In this document: positions 9,856-18,604 of the stretch, in pieces
Layout: each line of letters starts with the position of its first letter
Position numbering within the stretch: position 1 is the first letter of the stretch
Source: DAOTYE01 sp034434915
GTDB taxonomy: Bacteria > Chloroflexota > Dehalococcoidia > Dehalococcoidales > RBG-16-60-22
Direction of reading: 5' to 3'
Assembly (NCBI GenBank): GCA_034434915.1
Contig: DAOTYE010000009.1
Coordinates: 1 to 44,965 of the forward strand
Length of the DNA stretch: 44,965 nt
Program-made: the position numbers and the translations under genes
The notes under the pieces: generated by a model
Seen by the model: only the letters and a program-made list of their open reading frames with translations
Told to the model about the DNA's origin: nothing
Database searches by the model: none

Positions 9856-10958
9856 ACATTGAACATAAAGGTAATGACATCACCATCGCGAACGGTATAG
9901 TCTTTTCCCTCAAGGCGCAATTGTCCTTTGTGGCGCGCTTCTGCGATGCTACCTGCGGCAACAAGGTCGCTCAGGCTGATGACCTCAGCTTTAATGAACC
10001 CCTTTTCCATATCGGTATGAATTTTGCCGGCGGCTTTCAGGGCAGTGGTCCCCCGCTTGATGTTCCAGGCTCTCACTTCTCCTGAGGCAATAGTAAAGAA
10101 GGTAATCAGTCCCAGAAGGTCAAGTGACTGTCTGATGACCCGGTCAAGCCCGGACTCTTTCAGTCCGAAGTCAGCACGGAACTCGGCGGCGGCGCTTTCG
10201 TCAAGCTGAGAAAGCTCCATTTCCAGCTTACCGCAGAGGGTGATGACACGGCGTTCGCCGCGGGCAAACCTGGTGTTAAGTTCTGTTTCCAGAGAATGCG
10301 CCTGCGCTATCTGCCCCTCGCCGATATTGACAATGATGAGCATGGGCTTGGCGGTGAGGAACTGGAAGTTCGTGATGCCTCTGATATCTTCCGGCGTCAA
10401 CTTCATGTCCCTGATAGGGATGTCTTTTTCCAGCTCAGCCTTAATTCTGGTTAAAATCTCCTGTTCGTGTAAAAGGTGGGGGCGCTCCTGTGGCTTGGCA
10501 CCTTTGAGCGATTCCGTGATGCGTTCCAGGCGGCGCTCCATGATGGCTAGGTCAGAGAAAATGAGCTCCAGGTCCATGGCGCTGATGTCTCGTGGGACAT
10601 CAAGGCTACCTTCAGGATGGGGGATGCTGTCATCAGGGAAAGCACGGACGATATCTAGCAGGGCGTCAACGGTGCTGAGCCTGTTGAGCAGTTCTCCGCC
10701 GATGCCTTTCTCACTGGCAAGAGACTTCACCGAAGCGCCCACGTCAACATAGCTGACCTCTGCGGGCACCACTTTTTTGGGGTGGAGCATATCTGTCAGT
10801 ATCTTGAGGCGGGGTTCGGGGACTTTGGAGACACCCACATGTGCGCCAGAGCCCTCAGCAGAATAGCCACCGGTGCCGGCTTTGCCTCTGGTGAGGGCAT
10901 TGAAGATGGTGGTCTTGCCGCTTTTACTCAGCCCGATGATGCCGATGTGGATGCTCAT
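9852..10958 (-). CDS. ychF: YchF/OLA1-family P-loop NTPase (divergent member)
   Basis: 368 residues, the usual YchF length. G1 is GLSKSGKTT (9-17) instead of the common GLPNVGKST. G4 is NIGE (211-214), the NxxE form that lets this family prefer ATP. A helical insertion (about 125-185) is followed by a C-terminal TGS domain (last ~65 residues). In G3 the pattern reads VDVGAS rather than VDIAGL, so the glycine of DxxG is displaced by one. YchF binds ribosomes and is linked to stress responses; this divergent member may be a paralogue of the standard protein. It lies 9 bases after a small HEAT-like gene, probably in one transcript. Confidence 0.85.
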   Translation of the reverse strand: MSIHIGIIGLSKSGKTTIFNALTRGKAGTGGYSAEGSGAHVGVSKVPEPRLKILTDMLHPKKVVPAEVSYVDVGASVKSLASEKGIGGELLNRLSTVDALLDIVRAFPDDSIPHPEGSLDVPRDISAMDLELIFSDLAIMERRLERITESLKGAKPQERPHLLHEQEILTRIKAELEKDIPIRDMKLTPEDIRGITNFQFLTAKPMLIIVNIGEGQIAQAHSLETELNTRFARGERRVITLCGKLEMELSQLDESAAAEFRADFGLKESGLDRVIRQSLDLLGLITFFTIASGEVRAWNIKRGTTALKAAGKIHTDMEKGFIKAEVISLSDLVAAGSIAEARHKGQLRLEGKDYTVRDGDVITFMFNV

Positions 10959-10967
10959 AGCGCACCG

Positions 10968-11192
10968 CTACTGGCTTGTTTTCTTGATGACCTCCCGTGC
11001 CTGTTTGAGGGCAGAATCCCTATCTCTGAACGGCAGTCTCTCGTTGGCGGCGAGGTCAAGAAGGACAAGAAGGGCTTCACGGGAGGAGATATTGCCGATT
11101 TGCTGTATGGCTTTATTCCTCAGGTCAGGTGGAAGCTGCATGTCAGCGGCGATGGTGGCAAGCTTTTTTAATTCCTCTGGCTGTTCTGGCAT
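10968..11192 (-). CDS. Small HEAT-repeat-like helical protein
   Basis: A 74-residue protein with alternating helices and the pattern D-L-R-N-K-A-I-Q-Q-I-G followed by S-R-E-A-L-x-x-L-L-D-L-A, which resembles one to two HEAT-like repeats. A longer reading frame starts at 11417, but it would overlap holA, and AAGGAG stands 6 bases before the ATG at 11192, so the short form is chosen. Directly upstream of ychF with a 9-base gap, so probably co-transcribed. Function unknown; repeats of this type usually bind other proteins. Confidence 0.7.
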   Translation of the reverse strand: MPEQPEELKKLATIAADMQLPPDLRNKAIQQIGNISSREALLVLLDLAANERLPFRDRDSALKQAREVIKKTSQ

Positions 11193-11260
11193 ACTGTGCT
11201 CCTTTCCGTCCCTATGTGAGCGTCTGGTTTCTACTAGTCTACTATGTGCCGGGCGATTTC

Positions 11261-11286
11261 TCAATAGATAATAGATAATAGATGAT
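11261..11286. repeat. Short tandem AATAGAT(A) repeat
   Basis: Three near-identical copies of AATAGAT(A) in the AT-rich divergent region between the HEAT-like gene and holA. Read on the minus strand this gives several TATTAT-like -10 matches, so it may contain the minus-strand promoter; no convincing -35 was found. Confidence 0.4.
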
Positions 11287-11375
11287 ATTATTGAGATAGT
11301 TAGTGTGCGGTCAGAAGAGATGTCTGATGGGGGCATGAAATATGGTAAAATGGACGAAACACCGGGAGATGAAGC

Positions 11376-12377
11376 ATGCTCTTGGTACTGGTTGGTGAAG
11401 ACGATTATTCTATCCACGAGAAGCTGGAAGAAATAAAAAAAGGCGTTGGGGACCTGTCTGTACTGCCGGCAAATATGTCTGTGCTTGAAGGACAGGCGCT
11501 ATCTCTTGAAGACCTGAGAAAGGTTGCTGAGGCGGTGCCTTTTCTGGCGGAAAAGCGGCTTGTCATTGTTTACGGACTTGTTGCCAGATTTGCAGAAAGA
11601 AGCAAACCCGGGAAAAGCAAAGCATCATACCGCCAGAGCGCATATCAGCCGTTTGCTGAATACTTGCTGAAGGTGCCGCAGAGCACCATCATGGTGCTGG
11701 TGGACTATCTGGATAAGAGGGCGATTGACAAGAATCCGTTCTTGAAAGAACTATCGGCTCATGCTGAAGTCCTGACATTTCCTGTGCTTAAGGATGCCAG
11801 GCTCAGGCAGTGGATACAGAAGCGGGTGCAGTCGGCGGGGGGGACTATCTCTGGCGCGGCGGTTGACCTGCTAGTCAGGTTTGTTGGCGGCAACCTGTGG
11901 GCAATGGCGAACGAGATTGACAAGCTCACTCTGTTTGCCGCTGGCCGGCGTATTGAAGAGGAGGACGTGCGCAACCTAGTCAGCTTCACCCAAGAAGCAA
12001 GCATTTTTGCGCTGGTGGATGCCATTATGGCCTTCAGGCTGGGAATGGCAGAGCAGGTCCTGCAAAAACTGTTGCAGCAGGGAGCTACTGCTCCTTACGT
12101 TCTCACCATGCTGGCGCGGCAGGTGCAGTTGATTGTGAGAGTGAAAGAGCTACAGACCCGGGGCAGGTCAAAGAAGGAGATTCAGGACGTGATGAGTATG
12201 ACTTCAGATTACGTTGTGAGCAGGGCACTGGAGCAGGCGGAGCGTTATTCCCTCGCCCGTCTGAAGGAGGTCTACCATTCTTTGCTGGAAGCGGATGTAG
12301 CCATAAAGACCGGCAGGTATGACCCTGAACTGGCTCTGGAGATGCTTATTGCCGAACTTTGCCCTATGGTGAAATAA
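11376..12377 (+). CDS. holA: DNA polymerase III delta subunit
   Basis: The delta subunit opens the sliding clamp inside the clamp-loader complex. The 333-residue protein has the delta architecture: an N-terminal Rossmann-like domain beginning LLVLVGEDDYSIHEKL, the central lid domain with VRFVGGNLWAMANEIDKL, and the C-terminal collar helices with EVYHSLLEADVAIKTGR. The family lacks Walker motifs, and none is seen. Divergent from the HEAT-ychF pair. A weak -10 (TAAAAT, 11346-11351) precedes it. The ROK kinase follows after 22 bases. Confidence 0.9.
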   Translation: MLLVLVGEDDYSIHEKLEEIKKGVGDLSVLPANMSVLEGQALSLEDLRKVAEAVPFLAEKRLVIVYGLVARFAERSKPGKSKASYRQSAYQPFAEYLLKVPQSTIMVLVDYLDKRAIDKNPFLKELSAHAEVLTFPVLKDARLRQWIQKRVQSAGGTISGAAVDLLVRFVGGNLWAMANEIDKLTLFAAGRRIEEEDVRNLVSFTQEASIFALVDAIMAFRLGMAEQVLQKLLQQGATAPYVLTMLARQVQLIVRVKELQTRGRSKKEIQDVMSMTSDYVVSRALEQAERYSLARLKEVYHSLLEADVAIKTGRYDPELALEMLIAELCPMVK

Positions 12378-12399
12378 AGCTGATACCAAGGTTAGTATA

Positions 12400-13377
12400 A
12401 TGGCAGAGCGAAAAAAGCAGAAATCTCTGGTGATAGCGGTTGACCTGGGCGGCACGAAGATACTGGCGGCTCTTGTTTCCAGAGATGGCAGAATAGTTGC
12501 CAGAGAGCGCCGCCTGACAGGTGCCGAAGGCGGACCCCGCGTGGTGATTGACCGTCTTTGCGGGGCGATAGACGCCTTATTGGAAAGGGAGAAAATTGAT
12601 ATTTCACAGCTACAAGGAATCAGCGTTTCTGCCGCCGGAGGCATTGATGATAAGAAAGGCGTGGTGACGAAGTCACCCAATCTGCCGGGCTGGCATGACA
12701 TCCCTTTGCGGGACATGGTCAAAGAGAGATATAATCTCACCACTTTTCTGATTAATGATGCCAGTGCCGCCGCTCTGGGGGAACACCGCTTTGGCGTGGC
12801 AAGAGATGCCAGGAACTTCGTTCTTTTGACAATAGGGACGGGGATAGGGGGAGGCATCGTCATTGATGGCAAGCTTTATCACGGCGCGGTGGGCAGTGCC
12901 GGGGAGCTGGGGCACATGACCATAGATGTGAACGGACCTGTATGCAAGTGTGGCAATATCGGCTGTCTGGAGGTGCTGGCGTCAGGCACTGCCATGGCGG
13001 AGGAAGCCAGGCGGAGAATTAAACAAGGCGAGCCATCAATTCTCGCTGATTTGGTTGGTGGGAACATTGATACCATCTCAGGAAAAGAGGTGGGCGATGC
13101 GGCGGAGAAGGGAGATGCCCTGGCGCTGGATGTCATCCGTCACGCGGCAACGTATCTGGGGATTGGCATGGTCAACCTGGTCAATATCTTTAACCCGGAG
13201 ATGATTGTGGTTGGTGGCGGCGTCTCCAGTCTGGGCGAGCTATTGCTGGCGCCGGCGCGTCGGCTGGTTCAGGAGAGAGCATTCCCCGTCTCGGCAAGGG
13301 CGGTGAAGATTGTCCTTGCCAAATTGGGCAATGAGGCGGGAATACTGGGGGCGGCGGCATATGCTTTTGAGCATTAA
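12400..13377 (+). CDS. ROK-family sugar kinase (glucokinase-like)
   Basis: 325 residues. The N-terminal phosphate-binding motif is VDLGGTK (about 14-20). Central ROK signature: GTGIGGGIVIDGKLYHG, then GELGH with the catalytic-site His. The zinc motif follows as C-K-C-G-N-I-G-C-L-E. The C-terminus has VVGGGVS. ROK kinases phosphorylate glucose or N-acetyl sugars with ATP; the zinc motif and full motif set favour an active kinase over a repressor, and there is no DNA-binding N-terminus. The ribosome site is weak (AAGG 8 bases upstream) and a TATAAT overlaps the start codon, so translation may depend on read-through from holA. Confidence 0.88.
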   Translation: MAERKKQKSLVIAVDLGGTKILAALVSRDGRIVARERRLTGAEGGPRVVIDRLCGAIDALLEREKIDISQLQGISVSAAGGIDDKKGVVTKSPNLPGWHDIPLRDMVKERYNLTTFLINDASAAALGEHRFGVARDARNFVLLTIGTGIGGGIVIDGKLYHGAVGSAGELGHMTIDVNGPVCKCGNIGCLEVLASGTAMAEEARRRIKQGEPSILADLVGGNIDTISGKEVGDAAEKGDALALDVIRHAATYLGIGMVNLVNIFNPEMIVVGGGVSSLGELLLAPARRLVQERAFPVSARAVKIVLAKLGNEAGILGAAAYAFEH

Positions 13378-13382
13378 GTTCA

Positions 13383-13411
13383 TTGACAGGGGAGAGGTCT
13401 TTCTCTAAAAT
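13383..13411 (+). promoter_or_regulatory. Sigma70-type promoter of alaS-ruvX
   Basis: TTGACA (13383-13388), 17-base spacer, TAAAAT (13406-13411). The transcript would start near 13418, about 20 bases before the GTG start of alaS. Confidence 0.75.
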
Positions 13412-13438
13412 TGAGTTATTGTTTTTGAAGGAGCTCCT

Positions 13439-16075
13439 GTGATTGCAGATGAAATAAGAAGCGCCTATCTAAGTTTTTTTGAGGAGAAGGGGCATACCGT
13501 TATACCCAGCGCCTCACTTATCCCCCATGGTGACCCCACCCTCCTGCTCACCAGCGCCGGCATGGTGCAGTTCAAGCCGTATTTTCTGGGCTTAGAAACC
13601 CCTCCTAATCCCCGCCTGGCATCCTGCCAGAAATGCTTCCGCTTTTCTGATATTGAGTCCGTGGGCGACTCCACCCACCTGACTTTCTTTGAGATGCTCG
13701 GCAATTTCAGCATCGGCGATTATTTCAAGAAGGAGGCAATCGCCTGGGCATGGGAGTTTGTCACCAAGCGACTGAAGCTGGCGGAGGAGCGCCTGTGGGT
13801 CACCATTTACCTTGATGATGATGAATCGTTCGGCTACTGGCGCGCTGTCGGCGTGCCGGAGTATAAAATCCTGCGCTTCGGGGATAAAGAGAACTTCTGG
13901 GGACCGGCGGGCAATTCCGGTCCCTGCGGGCCATGCAGTGAAATTCACTATGATTTCGGGGTGGGGGTGGGGTGTGGCAAGCCCAGTTGCAAGCCAAACT
14001 GCGGCTGTGCCCGTTTTTCTGAAATCTGGAACCTGGTCTTCACCCAGTATAACCAGGACGAGATGAAGAGGCGGACACCGCTCCCCAAGCCGAATATTGA
14101 CACCGGAATGGGGCTGGAGAGAACAGTCGCCGCGGTGAGCGGTAAGACCTCAGTCTATGAGACGCCGATATTTGCGCCACTCCTTGAGCGTTTGTCCGAG
14201 CTCTGCGGCAAGAAGTATGGCAATGGGGGTGAAGACGATTACGCCATGCGTGTGGTAGCGGAGCACAGCCGGGGCATCCCGTTCCTCATCGGCGATGGCG
14301 TATTGCCGTCAAACGAGGGGCGGGGGTACGTCCTGCGCCGCTTGCTCCGCCGGGCGGTGCTCTTCGGACGGAAGCTGGGGCTGGAAAAGCCGTTCCTGGC
14401 GGAAATGGCGCAGGTGACCATTAAAAACATGGGTAGTATTTATCCTGAGATTCAGAATGGGAAAGATTTCATCAATCGGGTGATTGAGCTGGAGGAAAAA
14501 CGCTTCGGGGAGACGCTCACCGCGGGGCTGGAACTGCTTGACAGGACGATAGCAGAGCTCTCATCTCAGGGGAAAAAAGAAATCACTGGCGAAGAAGCTT
14601 TTAAATTGTATGATACCTATGGTTTTCCGGTTGAGCTGACGAAGGAGATTGCCAGTGGGAAAAATTTCAGCATTGACCTGGCGGGCTTTGAAAATGAGAT
14701 GGAGAAGCAAAGGGAGCGGGCAAGAAAGGCAGAGCAGTTCACCTCAGGCAAGCAAGCAGTGATTCCGGAAGCCGGGGTGGCGCGGACATATGAGTCCACG
14801 CCTTTTGTGGGATATGAGACACTGAAGCATAAATCAGTCATTATTGAGCTGATGGCTGACGGTAAAAAAGCAGAGAAGATAGCTAAAGGGCAGCAAGCGA
14901 GCGTGATTCTGGAGACAACGCCTTTCTATGGGGAGATGGGTGGTCAGGTGGGGGATACCGGCATTATTACCAGCAGTTCCGGGCGCTTTATGGTAACGAA
15001 TACTCTGCGGGTTCCTCCAGACATCATTGTGCACCGGGGGCAGGTGGTGCAGGGCAGTCTGGAAGCAGGAGATGAGGTGGAGGCAGAGGTGGACGGCGCA
15101 CGGCGGAAGGATATTGCCCGCAACCACACGGCGACTCATCTTCTCCATTATGCCTTGAGGACCGTGCTGGGCAAACATGTCCAGCAGAGAGGGTCACTGG
15201 TGGCGCCGGACTTTTTCCGCTTTGACTTTTCTCACCTGACGGCAATGACGCCGGATGAGCTTCAGAAGGTACAATCTATCGTCAATGAGAAAATCCGTGA
15301 GAATTTACGCGTCTATGACGTTGAGATGCCTTACAAGCAGGCGGTGGCGGAAGGGGCGATTGCTCTCTTTGATGAGAAATATGGCGATGTGGTCCGCGTC
15401 TTGAGGGTGGGGGAACCGCCCATCAGCGCTGAGCTGTGCGGTGGCACCCACGTGAGCCAGACGGGAGAGATCGGGTTTTTCATGATAACCGGGGAGAGTA
15501 GTATCGGTGCTGGCATCCGGCGCATAGAGGCGGTGACAGGGAGAGGAGCCGAAGCGTACGTCCAAAAGCGCGTAATTACTTTGGAAAAAATCGCCAAGTA
15601 TCTGAGCGCAACAACTGATAACGTTGAAGAAAAGGTGTCAAGTATAGCCAGCGCTTTGGAAATGGAGCGCCGTTTTCGTGAAACAATTGAGCGGGAACTG
15701 GCTAGACGTGAGGTAGAAGCGCTCCTGGGAAAGAAAGAGGAGGTCAATGGCGTTACCCTCCTTGTGGCGAATGTGCCTAAAACCCGCATGGAAGTGCTGA
15801 GGGAGATGAGTGATGTCCTCAGGGATAAGCTCAAGAGCGCGGTGATAGTGCTTGGCTCAGTATATGAAGAGCGGCCGGTTTTTCTCGCGGCGGTAACGCC
15901 GGACCTGGTGGCGAAAGGCTATCACGCTGGCGAGATAGTCAAGCAGGTGGCGAAAGTTGCCGGAGGAGGTGGCGGAGGCAAACCCGGTCTAGCTCAGGCA
16001 GGTGGCAAGGACAAAAGCAAGGTTGAGGAAGCGCTGAGACTGGTGAGAGAGCTCATCCTGAAGTATAAGAAATAG
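13439..16075 (+). CDS. alaS: Alanine--tRNA ligase
   Basis: Attaches alanine to tRNA(Ala). 878 residues, the usual length. The N-terminal catalytic domain begins IRSAYLSFFEEKGH and contains the LTSAGMVQFKPYF and FGDKENFWGPAGNSGPCGPC elements. The editing domain has HTATHLLH and CGGTHV, the zinc-binding His and Cys residues needed for removing mischarged serine or glycine. The glycine-rich C-Ala region GGGGGGKPGLAQAGG closes the protein. GTG start at 13439 with AAGGAG upstream. ruvX begins one base after the stop, so the two are co-transcribed. Confidence 0.97.
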   Translation: MIADEIRSAYLSFFEEKGHTVIPSASLIPHGDPTLLLTSAGMVQFKPYFLGLETPPNPRLASCQKCFRFSDIESVGDSTHLTFFEMLGNFSIGDYFKKEAIAWAWEFVTKRLKLAEERLWVTIYLDDDESFGYWRAVGVPEYKILRFGDKENFWGPAGNSGPCGPCSEIHYDFGVGVGCGKPSCKPNCGCARFSEIWNLVFTQYNQDEMKRRTPLPKPNIDTGMGLERTVAAVSGKTSVYETPIFAPLLERLSELCGKKYGNGGEDDYAMRVVAEHSRGIPFLIGDGVLPSNEGRGYVLRRLLRRAVLFGRKLGLEKPFLAEMAQVTIKNMGSIYPEIQNGKDFINRVIELEEKRFGETLTAGLELLDRTIAELSSQGKKEITGEEAFKLYDTYGFPVELTKEIASGKNFSIDLAGFENEMEKQRERARKAEQFTSGKQAVIPEAGVARTYESTPFVGYETLKHKSVIIELMADGKKAEKIAKGQQASVILETTPFYGEMGGQVGDTGIITSSSGRFMVTNTLRVPPDIIVHRGQVVQGSLEAGDEVEAEVDGARRKDIARNHTATHLLHYALRTVLGKHVQQRGSLVAPDFFRFDFSHLTAMTPDELQKVQSIVNEKIRENLRVYDVEMPYKQAVAEGAIALFDEKYGDVVRVLRVGEPPISAELCGGTHVSQTGEIGFFMITGESSIGAGIRRIEAVTGRGAEAYVQKRVITLEKIAKYLSATTDNVEEKVSSIASALEMERRFRETIERELARREVEALLGKKEEVNGVTLLVANVPKTRMEVLREMSDVLRDKLKSAVIVLGSVYEERPVFLAAVTPDLVAKGYHAGEIVKQVAKVAGGGGGGKPGLAQAGGKDKSKVEEALRLVRELILKYKK

Positions 16076-16076
16076 C

Positions 16077-16481
16077 ATGCGCAGTATGGGATTGGATATC
16101 GGAGACCGGCGTATTGGGGTGGCGCTCAGCGACCCTGAAGGCATTTTAGCAAGTCCGCTCACCGTCATTACCCGCACCGATGAGGCTGCGGATATTGAAG
16201 CGATTGTAACCATCGCCAGGCGGAATAAAGCCGGGCGTATCATCGTAGGCCTGCCGATTTCAATGGATGGGCGGTTAAGAGGACAGGCGGAGAAGGTGAC
16301 GGCTTTCATTGAAAAACTGCGGGTGCATACTGACCTGCCAATTGAGTTCAGAGACGAGCGCCTGTCCACAGTTTCCGTGAAGCGCATGATGCAGTCTGTC
16401 CGCCGGACGAAAAACACGGAGCATGATGCCATGGCGGCGGCGCTCATCCTCCAGGGCTATCTTGAAGAAGCACGGTCGTAA
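16077..16481 (+). CDS. ruvX: RuvX/YqgF RNase H-fold nuclease
   Basis: 134 residues with the complete YqgF pattern: an N-terminal GLDIGDRRIGVALSD with the first catalytic Asp, the central GLP motif, RDERLST with a conserved Glu, and the C-terminal HDAMAAALILQGYL with the last Asp. The family processes the 5' end of pre-16S rRNA and has been proposed as a Holliday junction resolvase. The gene lies directly after alaS, a common arrangement. Confidence 0.92.
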   Translation: MRSMGLDIGDRRIGVALSDPEGILASPLTVITRTDEAADIEAIVTIARRNKAGRIIVGLPISMDGRLRGQAEKVTAFIEKLRVHTDLPIEFRDERLSTVSVKRMMQSVRRTKNTEHDAMAAALILQGYLEEARS

Positions 16482-16511
16482 CCTCTGGTACTTTATGCCC
16501 CCTTACTAACA

Positions 16512-16540
16512 AATGACGGTTTCTATCGTTATTTCTCTTT
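16512..16540 (+). terminator. Weak terminator-like hairpin after ruvX
   Basis: AATGACG (16512-16518) and CGTTATT (16527-16533) can form a 7-bp stem with one mismatch and an 8-base loop, followed by a T-rich stretch. The stem is short, so this is a weak call. Confidence 0.3.
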
Positions 16541-16559
16541 AGGGCAGACATAGAGAGAA

Positions 16560-16588
16560 TTGACATAATTGTCTTACCGCTTTATAAT
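16560..16588 (+). promoter_or_regulatory. Fully consensus sigma70 promoter
   Basis: TTGACA (16560-16565), 17-base spacer, TATAAT (16583-16588): both hexamers perfect and spacing ideal, the strongest promoter found in the window. It would drive the small HTH gene and the secreted TIG-repeat protein. Confidence 0.85.
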
Positions 16589-16618
16589 TGTTTTGACAAA
16601 GCAATATTACAGGCAGAT

Positions 16619-16822
16619 ATGCCGCCATTTGAGGACTATTTCACCGTCATTGAGGCAGGGAAGCGCCTCAGGATTCACCCGGAGACGGTCAAGCGCTTGT
16701 GTCGCCAGGGAGACCTGCCTGCGTTCAAAATTCATAACACGTGGCTCATCAGCCGCACTATTCTGGATAACTTTGCCGGGACATACAGGCCAAGACGCGG
16801 TGCCCGGAAAAAACTAATCTAA
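16619..16822 (+). CDS. Excisionase-like helix-turn-helix protein
   Basis: A 67-residue protein that is a single MerR/Xis-type winged HTH: TVIEAGKRLRIHPETVKRLCRQGDLPAFKIHN has the typical order of helix, turn, recognition helix and wing, and the C-terminus is basic (RPRRGARKK). These domains occur in phage excisionases and in small host regulators. The ribosome site is weak. It sits 15 bases before the TIG-protein gene behind a consensus promoter. With no integrase nearby it is more likely a regulator than a working excisionase, but its closeness to the terminase operon is worth noting. Confidence 0.75.
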   Translation: MPPFEDYFTVIEAGKRLRIHPETVKRLCRQGDLPAFKIHNTWLISRTILDNFAGTYRPRRGARKKLI

Positions 16823-16837
16823 AGGAGGAAAGGTATC

Positions 16838-18547
16838 ATGAGATACCGTTCAATTTTCAGAATCATGGCGCTTATCCTTGTCCTGTCTTTATTTTTTACA
16901 GCCGCGCCACTGGTTCTGGCACAGACGCCTGCCATTGTACTTGGGACAAGTTCAGGTAGCATCGGCACTAGGATTACGGTGACCGGCACCGGAATGACCC
17001 CCAGCACTGACACGACAATCCGCAACGCCGCCCTTTTTTTCACTACCCAGGCGGTAACCACCTCTGACACTGTTGACAGCACCGTGACGGTCTATGAAAA
17101 GGTGAGAGACGCCATTTTCATTGACGAAGCAGGCACCATCAGTACCTATTTTGATGTCCCCTCTGTGCTGAACGATGGCTCTTCAAGTCATAACGTGACT
17201 GCCGGCACGTATTATGTGTTCCTGTGCTACTACATGCCGAATACCACCACCCTTCTGCCCAATGTCCGTGCCTATGCCACGTTCACGGTGACCGCTGGCA
17301 GTATTACTCTAAGTCCTACCAATGGTCAGGTGGGAACTGAGGTAACCATCACCGGTGTTCACTTCAGCCCCAGCCAGGCAATCACGTTGAAATACGCTGG
17401 TGCCACTATCGGCATCGCCGGGGGTGATACTCAGACAAACAGTTCCGGCGCATTTAACACGAGATTTGTTGTCCCGAAAAGCCCGTCTGGCGCTCAAACT
17501 GTAAGTGTAACGGTGGCAGGCTTTGAAGCTAAGGCGACCTTCACGGTGAAGCCCAGTGCTACATTCAGCCCCACGTCTGGAAAAGTTGATGATAAGGTTA
17601 CGGCTACCGGAGACGGATTCAGCCGGCGCAAAGAAGTCACCATCTACTTCAATGGTAAGGAGGTTACCTCTACGACCACAGACGCCAATGGTAGCTTTGC
17701 CATTGACTTCAAGGTGCCTAACCTGGCGGCGGGAAGCTACGACCTTGAAGCTGATGACAACGCTGGTAATCTGGTAAAGGTCACTTTCAGGATAACCGGA
17801 GGCGCCGCTCCTCCGACGACAACGCCGCCGACCACCCCGGCGCCAACTACTCCTCCGCCCACTCAGCCGCCTGTCCCCAGTATATCACTTAACCCGAACA
17901 AGGGCACCATAGGAACCATGGTGGCCATTGGCGGCAGTGGTTTTAAAGAAGGGGCGACCATCAGCGTGAAGTTTGATGGCACTGAGGTGGCGAAGGTGCA
18001 GGCGCAGGCAATGGGTATGTTCGTTGCTACTTTTAAAGTCCCGTCCGCCAGTCCGGGAGACCATGCTGTAACCGTCAGCGATGGTACCAAGACAGAAACG
18101 TTAAAATTCACCGTTGAGGTATCGCCGCCATCTATCCCTCAACCGAAGGCACCTGCAATGGGTACCAAGATAAAAATACCTCAGACGTTTGACTGGGAAG
18201 ATGTTTCAGTGGAGAACCCTCCGGTCACCTATGACCTTCAGATTGCCAATAGCAAAGACTTCACCTCTGCCTCCATCATCTTTGAAAAGAAAGGCATTAC
18301 CCGGTCTGAATATAAACTGACTGAATCTGATGCGGCTGACCTGGAGCCCAAGGATACGCCCTACTACTGGAGAATCAGGGCAGTGGATAAGCTGGGTGCT
18401 GCGAGTAGCTGGACCGGCGCCGGTGAGTTTTATCTTCCCCAGGGGTTCAAGTTACCACAATGGGCGATGTATGCTCTGGGCGGTCTTGGCGGACTCTTTC
18501 TCCTGCTCTTCGGCTACTGGCTGGGAAGAAGGAGCGCCTACGTCTAG
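16838..18547 (+). CDS. Secreted TIG/Ig-like repeat surface protein with C-terminal anchor
   Basis: 569 residues. A signal peptide (about 1-29, basic start, hydrophobic core, VLAQ cleavage region) is followed by at least three, probably four, IPT/TIG-like beta repeats. Each repeat starts with a pattern like S-P-x-x-G-x-x-G-x-x-V-T-x-x-G-x-x-F and ends with F-x-V-P. A Pro/Thr linker (about 325-345) separates repeats three and four. Then comes a fibronectin-like domain with YDLQIANSKDF and PYYWRIRAVD. The C-terminus has one membrane segment (WAMYALGGLGGLFLLLFGYW) and a short basic tail, so the protein is anchored outside the cell. Strong ribosome site AAAGGAGG. Likely a surface or adhesion protein; ligand unknown. 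Confidence 0.8.
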   Translation: MRYRSIFRIMALILVLSLFFTAAPLVLAQTPAIVLGTSSGSIGTRITVTGTGMTPSTDTTIRNAALFFTTQAVTTSDTVDSTVTVYEKVRDAIFIDEAGTISTYFDVPSVLNDGSSSHNVTAGTYYVFLCYYMPNTTTLLPNVRAYATFTVTAGSITLSPTNGQVGTEVTITGVHFSPSQAITLKYAGATIGIAGGDTQTNSSGAFNTRFVVPKSPSGAQTVSVTVAGFEAKATFTVKPSATFSPTSGKVDDKVTATGDGFSRRKEVTIYFNGKEVTSTTTDANGSFAIDFKVPNLAAGSYDLEADDNAGNLVKVTFRITGGAAPPTTTPPTTPAPTTPPPTQPPVPSISLNPNKGTIGTMVAIGGSGFKEGATISVKFDGTEVAKVQAQAMGMFVATFKVPSASPGDHAVTVSDGTKTETLKFTVEVSPPSIPQPKAPAMGTKIKIPQTFDWEDVSVENPPVTYDLQIANSKDFTSASIIFEKKGITRSEYKLTESDAADLEPKDTPYYWRIRAVDKLGAASSWTGAGEFYLPQGFKLPQWAMYALGGLGGLFLLLFGYWLGRRSAYV

Positions 18548-18570
18548 ACGCTTGCTGAACCTGTGCCCAT

Positions 18571-18604
18571 GTCCCCCTTTCGCGAGAGAGGGGGACTTAT
18601 TTTA
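18571..18604. terminator. Rho-independent terminator between convergent genes
   Basis: GTCCCCCTTTC (18571-18581), loop GCGA, GAGAGGGGGAC (18586-18596): an 11-bp stem with one G-T wobble, followed on the plus strand by TTATTTTAT. It ends the TIG-protein transcript and lies at the 3' end of the converging terminase operon. Confidence 0.75.

Noticed and set aside
10968..11417. Longer 149-residue version of the HEAT-like protein
   Set aside because: Its start overlaps holA and the added residues look like non-coding sequence, while the ATG at 11192 has a good ribosome site.
12391..12405. TATAAT overlapping the ROK kinase start as its promoter
   Set aside because: A transcript from it would begin after the start codon, and no later start keeps the VDLGGTK motif.
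16619..16822. Functional phage excisionase
   Set aside because: No integrase or attachment-site repeats were seen anywhere in the window; the same domain occurs in ordinary small regulators.
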